Made by a program: the position numbers and the translations under genes | Source of the DNA: a virus | IMG/VR virus record: IMGVR_UViG_3300048791_000073 | Location: 1 to 27,863 of that record | Length of the DNA stretch: 27,863 bases | Strand: one strand, 5' to 3' | Part shown: positions 14,138 through 22,692 of the stretch, one piece after another | How positions within the stretch are numbered: the first letter of the stretch is position 1 | Layout of the letters: every line of letters starts with the position of its first letter | The notes under the pieces: generated by a model | What the model saw: the letters and a program-made list of their open reading frames with translations, nothing else | Told to the model about the DNA's origin: nothing | Database searches by the model: none

Positions 14138-17100
14138 AAACCTTCCTCCAAAATGAGGAGCACGTGGAGCACGAGGTGCTTGCATACCTCTTGGACGATT
14201 ATCAACTGGTGGTTGAATTTCTGTAAAGAACTTTGTTGCAATATCCTGTTGTTGTGCAAGCACCTTATCATAAAGGTCTTTTTGATGTGGAGTTAAAGTT
14301 TTTACAAAAATAGCATCCGTATTTTTATCCATCTGCCCGCGGTTATCTGCATACGTCTTAAAAAACTTCTGCATATCTTCCATCGCACTGTGCTGTGGGT
14401 CGGGGTCGTATTGATGTTCTTTTTCTAATTGTTGAAGACGTTGTTGATAAACGTTCTTTGCAGTAACAATATCTCCCTTCCCCAGTGCATCAATTAAAGG
14501 TTGATTTTGTCCTACTTCAAAATCAGGTTGTTTCGCTCGACCCAACTTGTAGAGAAACTGTCTCCGCAAGTTTCCTACAATCGTCCTTGGACTTGACGCA
14601 GGTTCCGCTTTAATCCCCGCAGAAGCCATTAACTGACGTTCTGTTTGTCCGGGGTAACCACCCTTAACAACTGGTTGCAAAGGAAGTGGAAGGGGAATTA
14701 AGCCTTCGACTGCACTCTTTACTGTCTCTCCTGTTGACAAAGGTCTTCCTAGGTAATCCCTCTGTTCCTTAACTGTTTCTGCTGCTCTAAACAACGGACT
14801 CTCTTTATTCGAGAAAATCTGTGACGCGGTTTGTAACGCCGAGTCCCCTTTCGCGAAGTAGCGGACAATGTCATGGGTAATTTCCATCGGCAAACTCAAC
14901 GGACTAACCCAAAACCCATTAGCCCCACCGGGAACCCAAGCATCAAGTTTATGATCTTCTTCGTTGTCCCAAGTGGGATGACCAGTCGTCGCAAGATTAG
15001 CAACCTGCGTTCCAACAAAAGTCCAGAAGATTAAATTACTCGTTCCACGAAGTAACGTCCCCGCGACAGGTTTCTTCCCCTGTGCAAGTTGCCTGACATA
15101 CCCTACTGCTTGTCCTGCACTTTTCGCCTCGGTCTTGAGCATTGATTCTACCCATTGTGGTGCAAGGAAAATTAACTTTGAAAGGTCTTGGGAAGTCTTA
15201 CCCCTCCAGATACCTTGACGACCGAGGTTACCAAAATTGGTGTTGATTTCTTTCACCACTTTAGTAGTTGCCTCCGCATCAGTTAAATCTTCTTTCCGCA
15301 ACCGTGTATACTCCTTCACCGCAGCATCCATCATAATCCCACGAGTGAGCTTTTCAAAAATCCACCGATTTGCGGTGGCTGGAATCCCCGCAACCTTTTC
15401 ACCAATTTCTCCTCCAAGGTATTTTCCAATCGCCGGCATCAGATGAGTCACCACTTCCGAATCCAACCCCTCTTGAATCCTGCCAACATTCAATCCACCT
15501 TTAATCAACCTCTGCGCGACGTCACGATTATCCTTTGCATAATCATACGCCTGTTTAGTAATATCCCCATTACTCAACGCGGCATCAAGGTCTTTATCTT
15601 GATACTCAAGCAAGGACAACCCCTTTCCATACCCTCTTACTCCAAGCGATAATCCCTTCACAAACATCCGCATCGCATGGTAACTATCAAACACCAACAT
15701 TGAATGTTTCAAGCCGCCAACCCCTTGCAACAACCCTTTCCCAACCGGCATCCCCTTAAACTCAAACTGCCGAATCCTACTCAACGAAGTAATCGAATCA
15801 AAGATATTCCGATACCCGCGATGAATTGCAAAGCCACGACCGGCAACTCCCCAAGTTTCATATCCTCTTGGCGGAACCATGTCAACCTTTCCTGTCTCTG
15901 TATTCTTCCGAGCAATCAAATTCTCAACGATTGGTTTCTTTGTCGTCGGGTCTTTAATCTCCTTCATCCCTTCTAACCACTTCACGTCATTCACCATCTG
16001 CTGACCGGAAGCAAGACGATTCTCGACAAGGTTTGCGGCGTTCCATGACTTAATTGCTTTTCCGTATCCTTGGTCGATAGCGTCATAAAGGGTAGAAAAA
16101 ACCCTCTGCTTCAAAAAACCTTTATCCCCGCTTCCACCACCCGCACCGAAGAAAGTATCCGCAAGGGTGTCTGGAATCTTGGAAACATCGTAAGCGTGTT
16201 TAATGTATCCCTCACGCTCTGACACATCCAACCCCGCAGACCTTTCCTCGTCAAGTTCCTTTGCATGGTAATCATTAACCTCTTTCACCAAAGGTTGCAA
16301 CTTGTCCCAATTCGCTTTTGCAAACGTTGCGGCAGCTAGACCTTGAGAGTCGCCTTTAGCTTTCGCGGAAGCGATAAACTTATCTAGTTCCTTCTGATTC
16401 CCGTTTGCTTCGATTGCAGCAGTGGTTGCATTAAGGGCTTGTTCGCTTTGTGCACCGAAATCTTTCTTCGCCATTGCAACTAATCCATTCTTCACCTGAT
16501 TCGCGTAAATCTTCGCTTGGTTATCTGCCGCGTCCTTTGCACGAATGATTGCATCTTTTGGTGCGGAGGTTTTGATTGACGTAACAAACTTATCCCTCAA
16601 TGTTTCAAGAGGAGTTTTTTGCTGTGCAAGTTGACTTAACGTCTTCCCTACAAACCCCCCCGGACGCTGTGGACGCTGTGGAAAAATCGCACCACTCTTC
16701 CCGTAAAGTGAAAACTCTTTAGGAAGTGGTTTCGCGGTGGATTTGATGGGGAAGAGACGGCCACTTACCGAAGTCTTAGGAGTGCCGTCGGGGTTGCGGA
16801 AGATGAGGTCTTTACGTATATCGCCTTCAATTTCTAGTTCTTCGGGTGTTTTAATTACAGATACATCCACCGCGCCACGCTCCTTCACCTCTTGTGCATA
16901 GGAATCTGCTTCGGCTCTTGTATCAAATAACTGAGTCTCACTATCATACTCGACCATCCAAGGGCGGTTAGGTAACGAGATCCCCGGGTCTCTTACAAAC
17001 GCATTCTTGTGCTCCCCAAGACTCACCTTCTCACCCTTACTCCCCGTCAACTCCTCAAGAATCTTTGGGAGAGTGCGGTCGTAGTGGAGACGCATACCGG

Positions 17101-20100
17101 GGGCTTGGGTTATATCCTTTTCACTAGGAGTTCTTTGTCCCATTGGTCTATCACTATATCTTACTTCATGTAGTGCAGCTACATCATGCCCCTCCGTCAT
17201 CATCGCTGTCTCTGCATCACTAATCGCTATCGCATCAGCACCTTCAGAACGAGCGTGGTCGACAGCGGCTTTCAGGGCGAGACGTTCGTAGTGAGAGAGG
17301 AGGGGGTCTTGCGACACATTATCTCGACCACCACCCCGTATATCTCCAGATTTTATCATCTGCTGTTCTTCTCTCGCACGCTGCGCCCAATCACTCTGCA
17401 CTTCAATCACATGAAACACCTTCTTAGGCAAAAATTCACTAGGCTTACCCTCAGTATAGTAAGCACGCCCTAAAGATTCGTTGTCATCCTTTATCCGGTC
17501 TTTGGGTATGTTTAACTCAACAATTTCAGGTTGCTTATGCCCGTTACGCTTCAGCATTTCTTTGTAAAACTCAGCATCCTCTATATTATCAAAGACGTGT
17601 AATCCTTTACGTCCAAATGACGATGTTGCTTTGACGTCTGTTCTCCCTTCTTTCAGTGCTTTTGCATCGGTTGTAACATGATAGTATTTATCTCCAGCTT
17701 TCGGCAAGGTTTCCATATACCCACGCACGAAGCCTAGGGTGTTTGGTGGGAAGTTGTGGGAGGAGGGGGACTTGTCTGGACTAGCTTTCCACCTAGCAGC
17801 ATCTTCTGGTGACAAATCTTTACCTGACCAGTCAGCACCATACTTCTTATTGAACTCATTCTGTAAATCTTTCTGTCCCGGCTTCACCACCGCAATCTCC
17901 ACATACCCTGGCATCTCACGCTCGGACTTGGGAGCAATACCTTCCCAGGAAGAACGTTTTTCACGATTGAAACCCTGACGTTCTATCGTTATTTCATGCT
18001 CGAAATCCACATAATTTTTCTTTGCCTCAAGGAAGTTTTTGGCAAGTTCATTTTGTTCTTTAGTAAGTTTACCTTCTAAAGACATTTGGCCTAAATCTTG
18101 TTCATCCGTAGGTAATCTTTGTGTTTCGAGTTGGTGTTGAAGTTGTGTATATTTTTCAATGTGAGGATTTTTTGGCTCATTGAATTGTGGAGTATTCCCA
18201 AACTTCCTAACCTCCACCTTCGGTGCGTTGCTCTCCGCCCAGTCCTGTGTCTCCTGCACACTCCTTGGCTGATTCAAAAAGTTCATCAAACCAGCAGACT
18301 GCAATGCTTGAAACGTAGCACTCGCTTCTCCTAACTTATTCCTTAACCGATTCCACATCTGTCCGGGGTCTATTTTTACTGTCTTATTACTACCAAATAA
18401 AGAATCCCACATCTCCCTCGGCGCGATAACAAAGCCACCTTCTTCTCCAGTCTTGTTTAGATTCTTAACAGAACCTTTAACAACCATTCCCTGACTTGTT
18501 GGAGCCGATAGTATTCTTTTTACCAACCTTCCCTCAAGTTCGTTCTTCGCAGCGATAAGATTTACAAACTTATCATGCGCTGCTTTCTGACTTAATGAGT
18601 CCTGCGACACCCTATCTGGGTGCATCTGACTTAAAAGGTTCTTAAAAACCATCTGTAAGACACGGCGTTTCTCTAACAACTGTCCCTGTGTCAGCTTTGC
18701 AAATGGCACACTTCCAACCTTGGGATTGATACCAAGTTGTTGAAACAACGCTTCCGTCTTGACCTTTTTAATACTTAGACCATAAGAGCCGATTTTGTTA
18801 ACACCCTTAACTTCGGTCGACGGAGACAACGGATTTTGTTCTTTAGTAGGAAAAATAGAACCTGCTTCCTTAAAACGACTAATAAGCTGATTATTTTTAT
18901 CTACTTCTCTCCCTAACGCATCAACCTTCTTTCCTCCTACAAGAGAAATAGGATACTTTACTCCCCCATTGACTTCGCCATTGCTTCCGCTTCCTGGTCG
19001 GACTGGCTTTCCGGCTGTTCCGGGTATGTTTTCTTGAGGTGCTTTTTGTATTTGTCCTTGAGGGAGACTTTGCCCTTTCCCTTCTTGAATGGGGATTTTT
19101 TGCCCTTGGCTTTGTTCGACTGCATTTGCTGTTGTTCCTGCTGTTGCATTTTGTTCTCCTTGTTTTTGTTGAATTTGTTGAATTTGTTTATCCGCATCGT
19201 AGATAACATTTCCTTGTTTATCGTAAACCTTTTGAACATCACTTAAATTTAACGGACCTTGTCTACGTTTGTCACCCGGGTCATCAGTAAGTTTAGATAC
19301 CTTTTGGTGAGCAGAATCTTTATACTGAATGATAACCCCATCATCTCCAGTGGCGTAAGAATTATAGTGAGATTCTATAATAGGTTCTGGTTGATTCGGC
19401 ATCAACTTCCCCTTATCAAACGGAGAAGTAGAAGCCGTAGTAGGTTCTTTTGAAGCGGCGGCATCAACCTTTATGTTTGGCGCAACAGTCGCTGCGTCTT
19501 TGGTAGGACTACTACGGCTTAAAGAATTAAAGTATGCGGCATATTCGGGCGAACCGGGAGATGGGCGGACGAAGGGTTTGGGTTCGGGTTTAGGAAGTCC
19601 AGCGAGGATGTGTGGTGCGATTGCACCAAAAGCCATTAGTCCACCCTGCCCAGCTTCACCATAATTCATCGTCCTTTGCGCTCCCGTTTCATTAGGAGTT
19701 GGTGTTGGGATTATACCTGCACGAGGTTTTCCCGCAAACTCTTTTCCAAGTCCTCGTCCAATAGCTTGTCCCGCTGCTGGTATAAAAGCAAGACCAAGTA
19801 ACTTTGCCGCCGCTAATCTTACCCCCGGATTCAAATCCTCTGTTGTCGGTCCACCAGCAAGCAAAGCCAAACCTCCAGGAGTTGCAATAGCGTTAACAAA
19901 TTGTTCGCCTAACGAACCGATAGCTTGAGGCACAGTTGTCGGGTTCGGATTAGGATTGAATACAGGTTTCTTCGACCCAAATAAAGCTGCTGGTGCTTGT
20001 TGTAAGGATTGTCCTATATTATAACCAACAATTCCCTGTGGTCTTGTAGACAAAGAAGATTCAAGCCTTTGAAGAAAACCTGGATGCGCTTCATTTAACT

Positions 20101-20209
20101 GCGGAATATCAGAACGATTTGAATTAAGGGTAGCAAACCGCCCCTGCGGTATTAAATCCGCAAAGGCATTACTCGACGAAGAAGGAATCAAGTCGTCAAA
20201 CGCGCCCAT
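14135..20209 (-). CDS. Giant ejection/polyvalent virion protein with J-domain
   Basis: 2,024 aa, in the place of T7 gp16. The N-terminus carries two copies of the phage F-x-D-L-I-P motif (FDDLIP, FADLIP). Residues ~325-420 are a Gln-rich linker. Residues ~485-560 look like a DnaJ domain: LFQQLGI, then FKNLLSQMHPDR with H530-P531-D532, then HDKFVNLIAAKNEL. Residues ~840-1010 match an enzyme-like domain of large polyvalent phage proteins: KYYHVT, VFHVIEVQSDWAQ (near 935) and LALKAAVDHARSEGADAIA. Residues ~1190-1850 are helical with hydrophobic stretches (FLAPQWVESML, NLIFWTFVGTQVANL), as in LPD38-type ejection proteins that line a trans-envelope channel. It is likely packaged and injected with DNA. 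Start follows a Q-rich gene by one base. A repeated dyad element lies inside at residues ~580-588. Confidence 0.8.
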   Translation of the reverse strand: MGAFDDLIPSSSSNAFADLIPQGRFATLNSNRSDIPQLNEAHPGFLQRLESSLSTRPQGIVGYNIGQSLQQAPAALFGSKKPVFNPNPNPTTVPQAIGSLGEQFVNAIATPGGLALLAGGPTTEDLNPGVRLAAAKLLGLAFIPAAGQAIGRGLGKEFAGKPRAGIIPTPTPNETGAQRTMNYGEAGQGGLMAFGAIAPHILAGLPKPEPKPFVRPSPGSPEYAAYFNSLSRSSPTKDAATVAPNIKVDAAASKEPTTASTSPFDKGKLMPNQPEPIIESHYNSYATGDDGVIIQYKDSAHQKVSKLTDDPGDKRRQGPLNLSDVQKVYDKQGNVIYDADKQIQQIQQKQGEQNATAGTTANAVEQSQGQKIPIQEGKGQSLPQGQIQKAPQENIPGTAGKPVRPGSGSNGEVNGGVKYPISLVGGKKVDALGREVDKNNQLISRFKEAGSIFPTKEQNPLSPSTEVKGVNKIGSYGLSIKKVKTEALFQQLGINPKVGSVPFAKLTQGQLLEKRRVLQMVFKNLLSQMHPDRVSQDSLSQKAAHDKFVNLIAAKNELEGRLVKRILSAPTSQGMVVKGSVKNLNKTGEEGGFVIAPREMWDSLFGSNKTVKIDPGQMWNRLRNKLGEASATFQALQSAGLMNFLNQPRSVQETQDWAESNAPKVEVRKFGNTPQFNEPKNPHIEKYTQLQHQLETQRLPTDEQDLGQMSLEGKLTKEQNELAKNFLEAKKNYVDFEHEITIERQGFNREKRSSWEGIAPKSEREMPGYVEIAVVKPGQKDLQNEFNKKYGADWSGKDLSPEDAARWKASPDKSPSSHNFPPNTLGFVRGYMETLPKAGDKYYHVTTDAKALKEGRTDVKATSSFGRKGLHVFDNIEDAEFYKEMLKRNGHKQPEIVELNIPKDRIKDDNESLGRAYYTEGKPSEFLPKKVFHVIEVQSDWAQRAREEQQMIKSGDIRGGGRDNVSQDPLLSHYERLALKAAVDHARSEGADAIAISDAETAMMTEGHDVAALHEVRYSDRPMGQRTPSEKDITQAPGMRLHYDRTLPKILEELTGSKGEKVSLGEHKNAFVRDPGISLPNRPWMVEYDSETQLFDTRAEADSYAQEVKERGAVDVSVIKTPEELEIEGDIRKDLIFRNPDGTPKTSVSGRLFPIKSTAKPLPKEFSLYGKSGAIFPQRPQRPGGFVGKTLSQLAQQKTPLETLRDKFVTSIKTSAPKDAIIRAKDAADNQAKIYANQVKNGLVAMAKKDFGAQSEQALNATTAAIEANGNQKELDKFIASAKAKGDSQGLAAATFAKANWDKLQPLVKEVNDYHAKELDEERSAGLDVSEREGYIKHAYDVSKIPDTLADTFFGAGGGSGDKGFLKQRVFSTLYDAIDQGYGKAIKSWNAANLVENRLASGQQMVNDVKWLEGMKEIKDPTTKKPIVENLIARKNTETGKVDMVPPRGYETWGVAGRGFAIHRGYRNIFDSITSLSRIRQFEFKGMPVGKGLLQGVGGLKHSMLVFDSYHAMRMFVKGLSLGVRGYGKGLSLLEYQDKDLDAALSNGDITKQAYDYAKDNRDVAQRLIKGGLNVGRIQEGLDSEVVTHLMPAIGKYLGGEIGEKVAGIPATANRWIFEKLTRGIMMDAAVKEYTRLRKEDLTDAEATTKVVKEINTNFGNLGRQGIWRGKTSQDLSKLIFLAPQWVESMLKTEAKSAGQAVGYVRQLAQGKKPVAGTLLRGTSNLIFWTFVGTQVANLATTGHPTWDNEEDHKLDAWVPGGANGFWVSPLSLPMEITHDIVRYFAKGDSALQTASQIFSNKESPLFRAAETVKEQRDYLGRPLSTGETVKSAVEGLIPLPLPLQPVVKGGYPGQTERQLMASAGIKAEPASSPRTIVGNLRRQFLYKLGRAKQPDFEVGQNQPLIDALGKGDIVTAKNVYQQRLQQLEKEHQYDPDPQHSAMEDMQKFFKTYADNRGQMDKNTDAIFVKTLTPHQKDLYDKVLAQQQDIATKFFTEIQPPVDNRPRGMQAPRAPRAPHFGGRF
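18449..18470 (-). promoter_or_regulatory. Repeated dyad element, copy 4 (inside the giant gene)
   Basis: On the - strand TGTTAAGAATCTAAAC followed by AAGACT: 21 of 22 bases match the copy before the helicase. It encodes VKNLNKT in the giant protein, just after the J-domain. The next in-frame ATG is Met600 at 18412, 37 bases downstream, so an internally started shorter product is conceivable. Confidence 0.6.
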
Positions 20210-20210
20210 A

Positions 20211-21008
20211 TTATTGTAGGCTTAAACCATATTGCTGTTGAAGACGTTGATGCACAGCTTGAGGATTTGCACCTTGTTGAATAGCTTGCTGTGCTTGTTG
20301 CATGATGGCGTTAGTATCGAAACCACCTTGTTGAAAAGAGGGTTGGTTAGTCTGCTGCGGTTGTTGCTGTCCTAATCCCTGCTGTGGTAACTGACTCATT
20401 GCTCTTGTCGCAAGATTACTGAAGTTCTGTTGAATCTGTGGTGGAATATTATTAGTAACTAGCAAAGACCTTAACCAATCATTATTAGCTGATAACGCAT
20501 TACCAAATTGTTGGTTTCCTGTTTCAGGCATCGTCTGTCGTGGAGTTGAAAATAACTGATAACCCGGTGGCGCGCTTTGTTGTGGATTAGTTGGTGTATT
20601 TCCTAACGCTTGTGCGGTTGGTTGTCCTGTTCCTAATCCACCACTTTGCGCTTGCGGCGTTGGGATAAGTGCATTACCATTACCAAGACTAAAAGGACGT
20701 TGTGCCTCGTTTTGTGCACGAAGACCTTCAATAATGTTACGCATTTGCTCATTACTATCTTGGTTTTGAAGTCCTTGTTGACGAACATCAAGCATCCCTG
20801 TATGATAACGCGCTGTCTCACCTGCTCGTTGTTGTGCCAACATCATCTGCAATCCTGCCATTACTTGTTGTTGCTGCATTTGATGCTGTTGTAACGCTAA
20901 TTCGTATCTTTCTTGCGGACGTTGAATTAACGCTTGCCCTAATGTTTGTCCCAGACCAGCACCATAAGATGCTGCGTCTGGCCAGAAGTTATTTCCTATG
21001 TATCCCAT
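20211..21008 (-). CDS. Gln-rich internal virion protein (gp15-like position)
   Basis: 265 aa, second of three ejection-type genes. The N-terminus (FWPDAASYGAGLGQTLGQAL) precedes a long helical Gln-rich region (HQMQQQQVMAGLQMML), a Pro/Gln/Asn-rich middle and a C-terminal QQAQQAIQQGANPQAV. Gln is by far the commonest residue. Homology to T7 gp15 cannot be shown by eye; the assignment rests on gene order and composition. It starts one base after the stop of the gp14-like gene (TAATATG) and ends one base before the giant gene. Confidence 0.6.
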   Translation of the reverse strand: MGYIGNNFWPDAASYGAGLGQTLGQALIQRPQERYELALQQHQMQQQQVMAGLQMMLAQQRAGETARYHTGMLDVRQQGLQNQDSNEQMRNIIEGLRAQNEAQRPFSLGNGNALIPTPQAQSGGLGTGQPTAQALGNTPTNPQQSAPPGYQLFSTPRQTMPETGNQQFGNALSANNDWLRSLLVTNNIPPQIQQNFSNLATRAMSQLPQQGLGQQQPQQTNQPSFQQGGFDTNAIMQQAQQAIQQGANPQAVHQRLQQQYGLSLQ

Positions 21009-21009
21009 A

Positions 21010-21684
21010 TTAGAATCCTGTGGTAAAAGTGCTACCCCAATTAGGAGTTAATGATTGTAACTTTGCTGCATTAAGCATTGAAGCTGTTCCCGGATATGCC
21101 ATGTAATTAGATGTTACAGCAGGTGCAGCACTTGAAAGCCCTGCACCAAGTAATCCACCAAAACTTCCAAGTAAAGAACCCGCCGCTTGCAACCCCTGTC
21201 CTGCTTGACCAGCAGCTTGAAGATAAGTGGGAAAATTTCTTGCTGCCTGTTGTGACTGGTTACCTATCACACCAAGTTGACTATTTGCTTGAAGGTCTTT
21301 CAAATACTGCTGTAATGGATAATTCGACTGACCAAAGTAATTTGAAGCCGAAGCGTTAGATAAACCTTGACGAGCTGTATTATCAGCGTTATTCTGTCCT
21401 CCAGATGAAGGCTGTGATAAAGACAATGGAGTTTGCTGCGCTTGTGCAATACTATTTGCAGCTTGTTGTTGACCCTGTTGTATTTGCTGTTGTGCAGCAC
21501 CGGGTGTTGATTGTGCTAACGATTGTTGGAATACCTGTTGTCCTTGTTTAGCATAATTATTCTGTTGATTGATTTCATTCTGCGTTGCCTTGTTCATTGC
21601 GTTACTAGATTTCTGAACACCTATTTCAGAAACACCAGCACCAGCCGCAGACATTAGTAAGGGAATTGCTATTTGCCAGCACAT
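21010..21684 (-). CDS. T7 gp14-like internal virion protein
   Basis: 224 aa. The N-terminus MCWQIAIPLLMSAAGAG closely follows the MCW-x-x-AIP start of T7-type gp14, the smallest ejection protein, thought to insert in the outer membrane at infection. It continues with a long Gln/Asn/Ala-rich helical region (TQNEINQQNNYAKQGQQVFQ) and a Gly/Ala/Ser-rich, membrane-compatible stretch (AGSLLGSFGGLLGAGLSSA). It is in the expected place, before the gp15- and gp16-like genes. Confidence 0.72.
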   Translation of the reverse strand: MCWQIAIPLLMSAAGAGVSEIGVQKSSNAMNKATQNEINQQNNYAKQGQQVFQQSLAQSTPGAAQQQIQQGQQQAANSIAQAQQTPLSLSQPSSGGQNNADNTARQGLSNASASNYFGQSNYPLQQYLKDLQANSQLGVIGNQSQQAARNFPTYLQAAGQAGQGLQAAGSLLGSFGGLLGAGLSSAAPAVTSNYMAYPGTASMLNAAKLQSLTPNWGSTFTTGF

Positions 21685-21688
21685 AATT

Positions 21689-22303
21689 TTATCCTAGTTG
21701 ATAAGTTGAGGGTAAGAAACCTTGTGAACCACCGAGAGAATAAGGATTGTTGTAAAGATATGATGTTGCAGGATTATACGTTCCCGCGTTCTGCTGACCA
21801 AGATATTGTTGAGCAAAGTTGTTAAACAACGAACCAATCGGTTGAAAGCTCGATGGCGCACCAAATCCCGCTGCGGTTGAGATAGCTTGTTGTGACAATG
21901 CTTGTGGATTTGTTGCTGTTTGTGCTTGACCAATAAGATTTGACTGTTCTTGACCAACCTGTTGTTGAAGTTGTTGCGCATTAGCAAGTCCTTGTTGTGC
22001 AATGTTCTGCGTGTTTGTTGTATTAGCTTGCTGTAATTGATTGTTTAACCCTTGCGACACAGAATTTTTACCATAAATACCCTGGTCGGCTAACTTAAAA
22101 CCAAGCTGGTTTTGTGTCTGCTGGTATTGTTGTTGCAACTGCGGTAACGCATAACCTTGATAAGACTGATTTACGTTATTAAAAAACTGAGGCGTGAACC
22201 CAGAAAAAGCCTTGTTAATACCCGACACAGCCTGATTAGTATTTGCTTCCTGCTGTGCTTGCTGTTGAGCTAAAGCATCCGAACTATTAGAAGGTGTGCA
22301 CAT
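21689..22303 (-). CDS. Gln/Asn-rich virion protein
   Basis: 204 aa, very rich in Gln, Asn, Ala and Ser: ALAQQQAQQEANTNQAV near the N-terminus, then YALPQLQQQYQQTQNQLGFK, and a Tyr/Asn/Gly-rich C-terminus (YNPATSYLYNNPYSLGG). No domain recognised. Adjacent to the gp14-like gene with the same composition, so probably another internal or tail-connected virion component. Three bases separate its TAA from the next ATG. The sequence before its own start (acaatctaatt) is A/T-rich with no Shine-Dalgarno. Confidence 0.62.
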   Translation of the reverse strand: MCTPSNSSDALAQQQAQQEANTNQAVSGINKAFSGFTPQFFNNVNQSYQGYALPQLQQQYQQTQNQLGFKLADQGIYGKNSVSQGLNNQLQQANTTNTQNIAQQGLANAQQLQQQVGQEQSNLIGQAQTATNPQALSQQAISTAAGFGAPSSFQPIGSLFNNFAQQYLGQQNAGTYNPATSYLYNNPYSLGGSQGFLPSTYQLG

Positions 22304-22305
22304 AA

Positions 22306-22692
22306 TTAGATTGTTTTTGCAAACATATCGCAGTTACCAAACTTGTTATATCCAAAGCGTTCCATATAGGAACGGTAAGGAGAGTTAGGAGAACAGGGAA
22401 CACATATTAAATTACTACCCATTTGACTTATTGCTCCTTCTATGTATTTTAAAATTTGAATTGAGTCAATAGCCTTTACTTTATTAGTATCCTGCCATGT
22501 TAAAACCATAGGAATTGAAGCAATACTTAAAAAACCTACATAATCCCCATTCTTCATTGTAACATGCGTTGGTGCAAAAACAAAATGGTCGTCAGCTTGA
22601 GCCATTCTTTTTAGAGTTTCAAGGTCTTCGACTACAACACGTCGAATTTGAATCAATGGTTCTTTAAGCGACTTTGTCATCTCCGGGTTCAT
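22306..22692 (-). CDS. GNAT-like acyltransferase-fold protein
   Basis: 128 aa. The order IQIRRVVVEDLETLKRMA, FVFAPTHVTMKNGDYVGFLSI, PMVLTWQDTN, ILKYIEGAISQMGSNLICVP and a C-terminal YRSYMERFGYNKFGN fits a small GNAT fold: N-terminal helix, beta arms, and a C-terminal helix-strand pair. The Gly-rich acetyl-CoA loop (R/Q-x-x-G-x-G/A) is not clear, so catalysis is doubtful. Similar proteins are common between tail and ejection genes of podoviruses. Met5 (22680) is an alternative start. Both starts overlap the end of the upstream gene (22664), suggesting coupling. Confidence 0.6.
   Translation of the reverse strand: MNPEMTKSLKEPLIQIRRVVVEDLETLKRMAQADDHFVFAPTHVTMKNGDYVGFLSIASIPMVLTWQDTNKVKAIDSIQILKYIEGAISQMGSNLICVPCSPNSPYRSYMERFGYNKFGNCDMFAKTI

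Noticed and set aside
18958-19242. 94-aa Lys/Gln-rich frame on the - strand
   Set aside because: It is a shadow of the Gln-rich linker in the 2,024-aa gene and is low-complexity in every frame.
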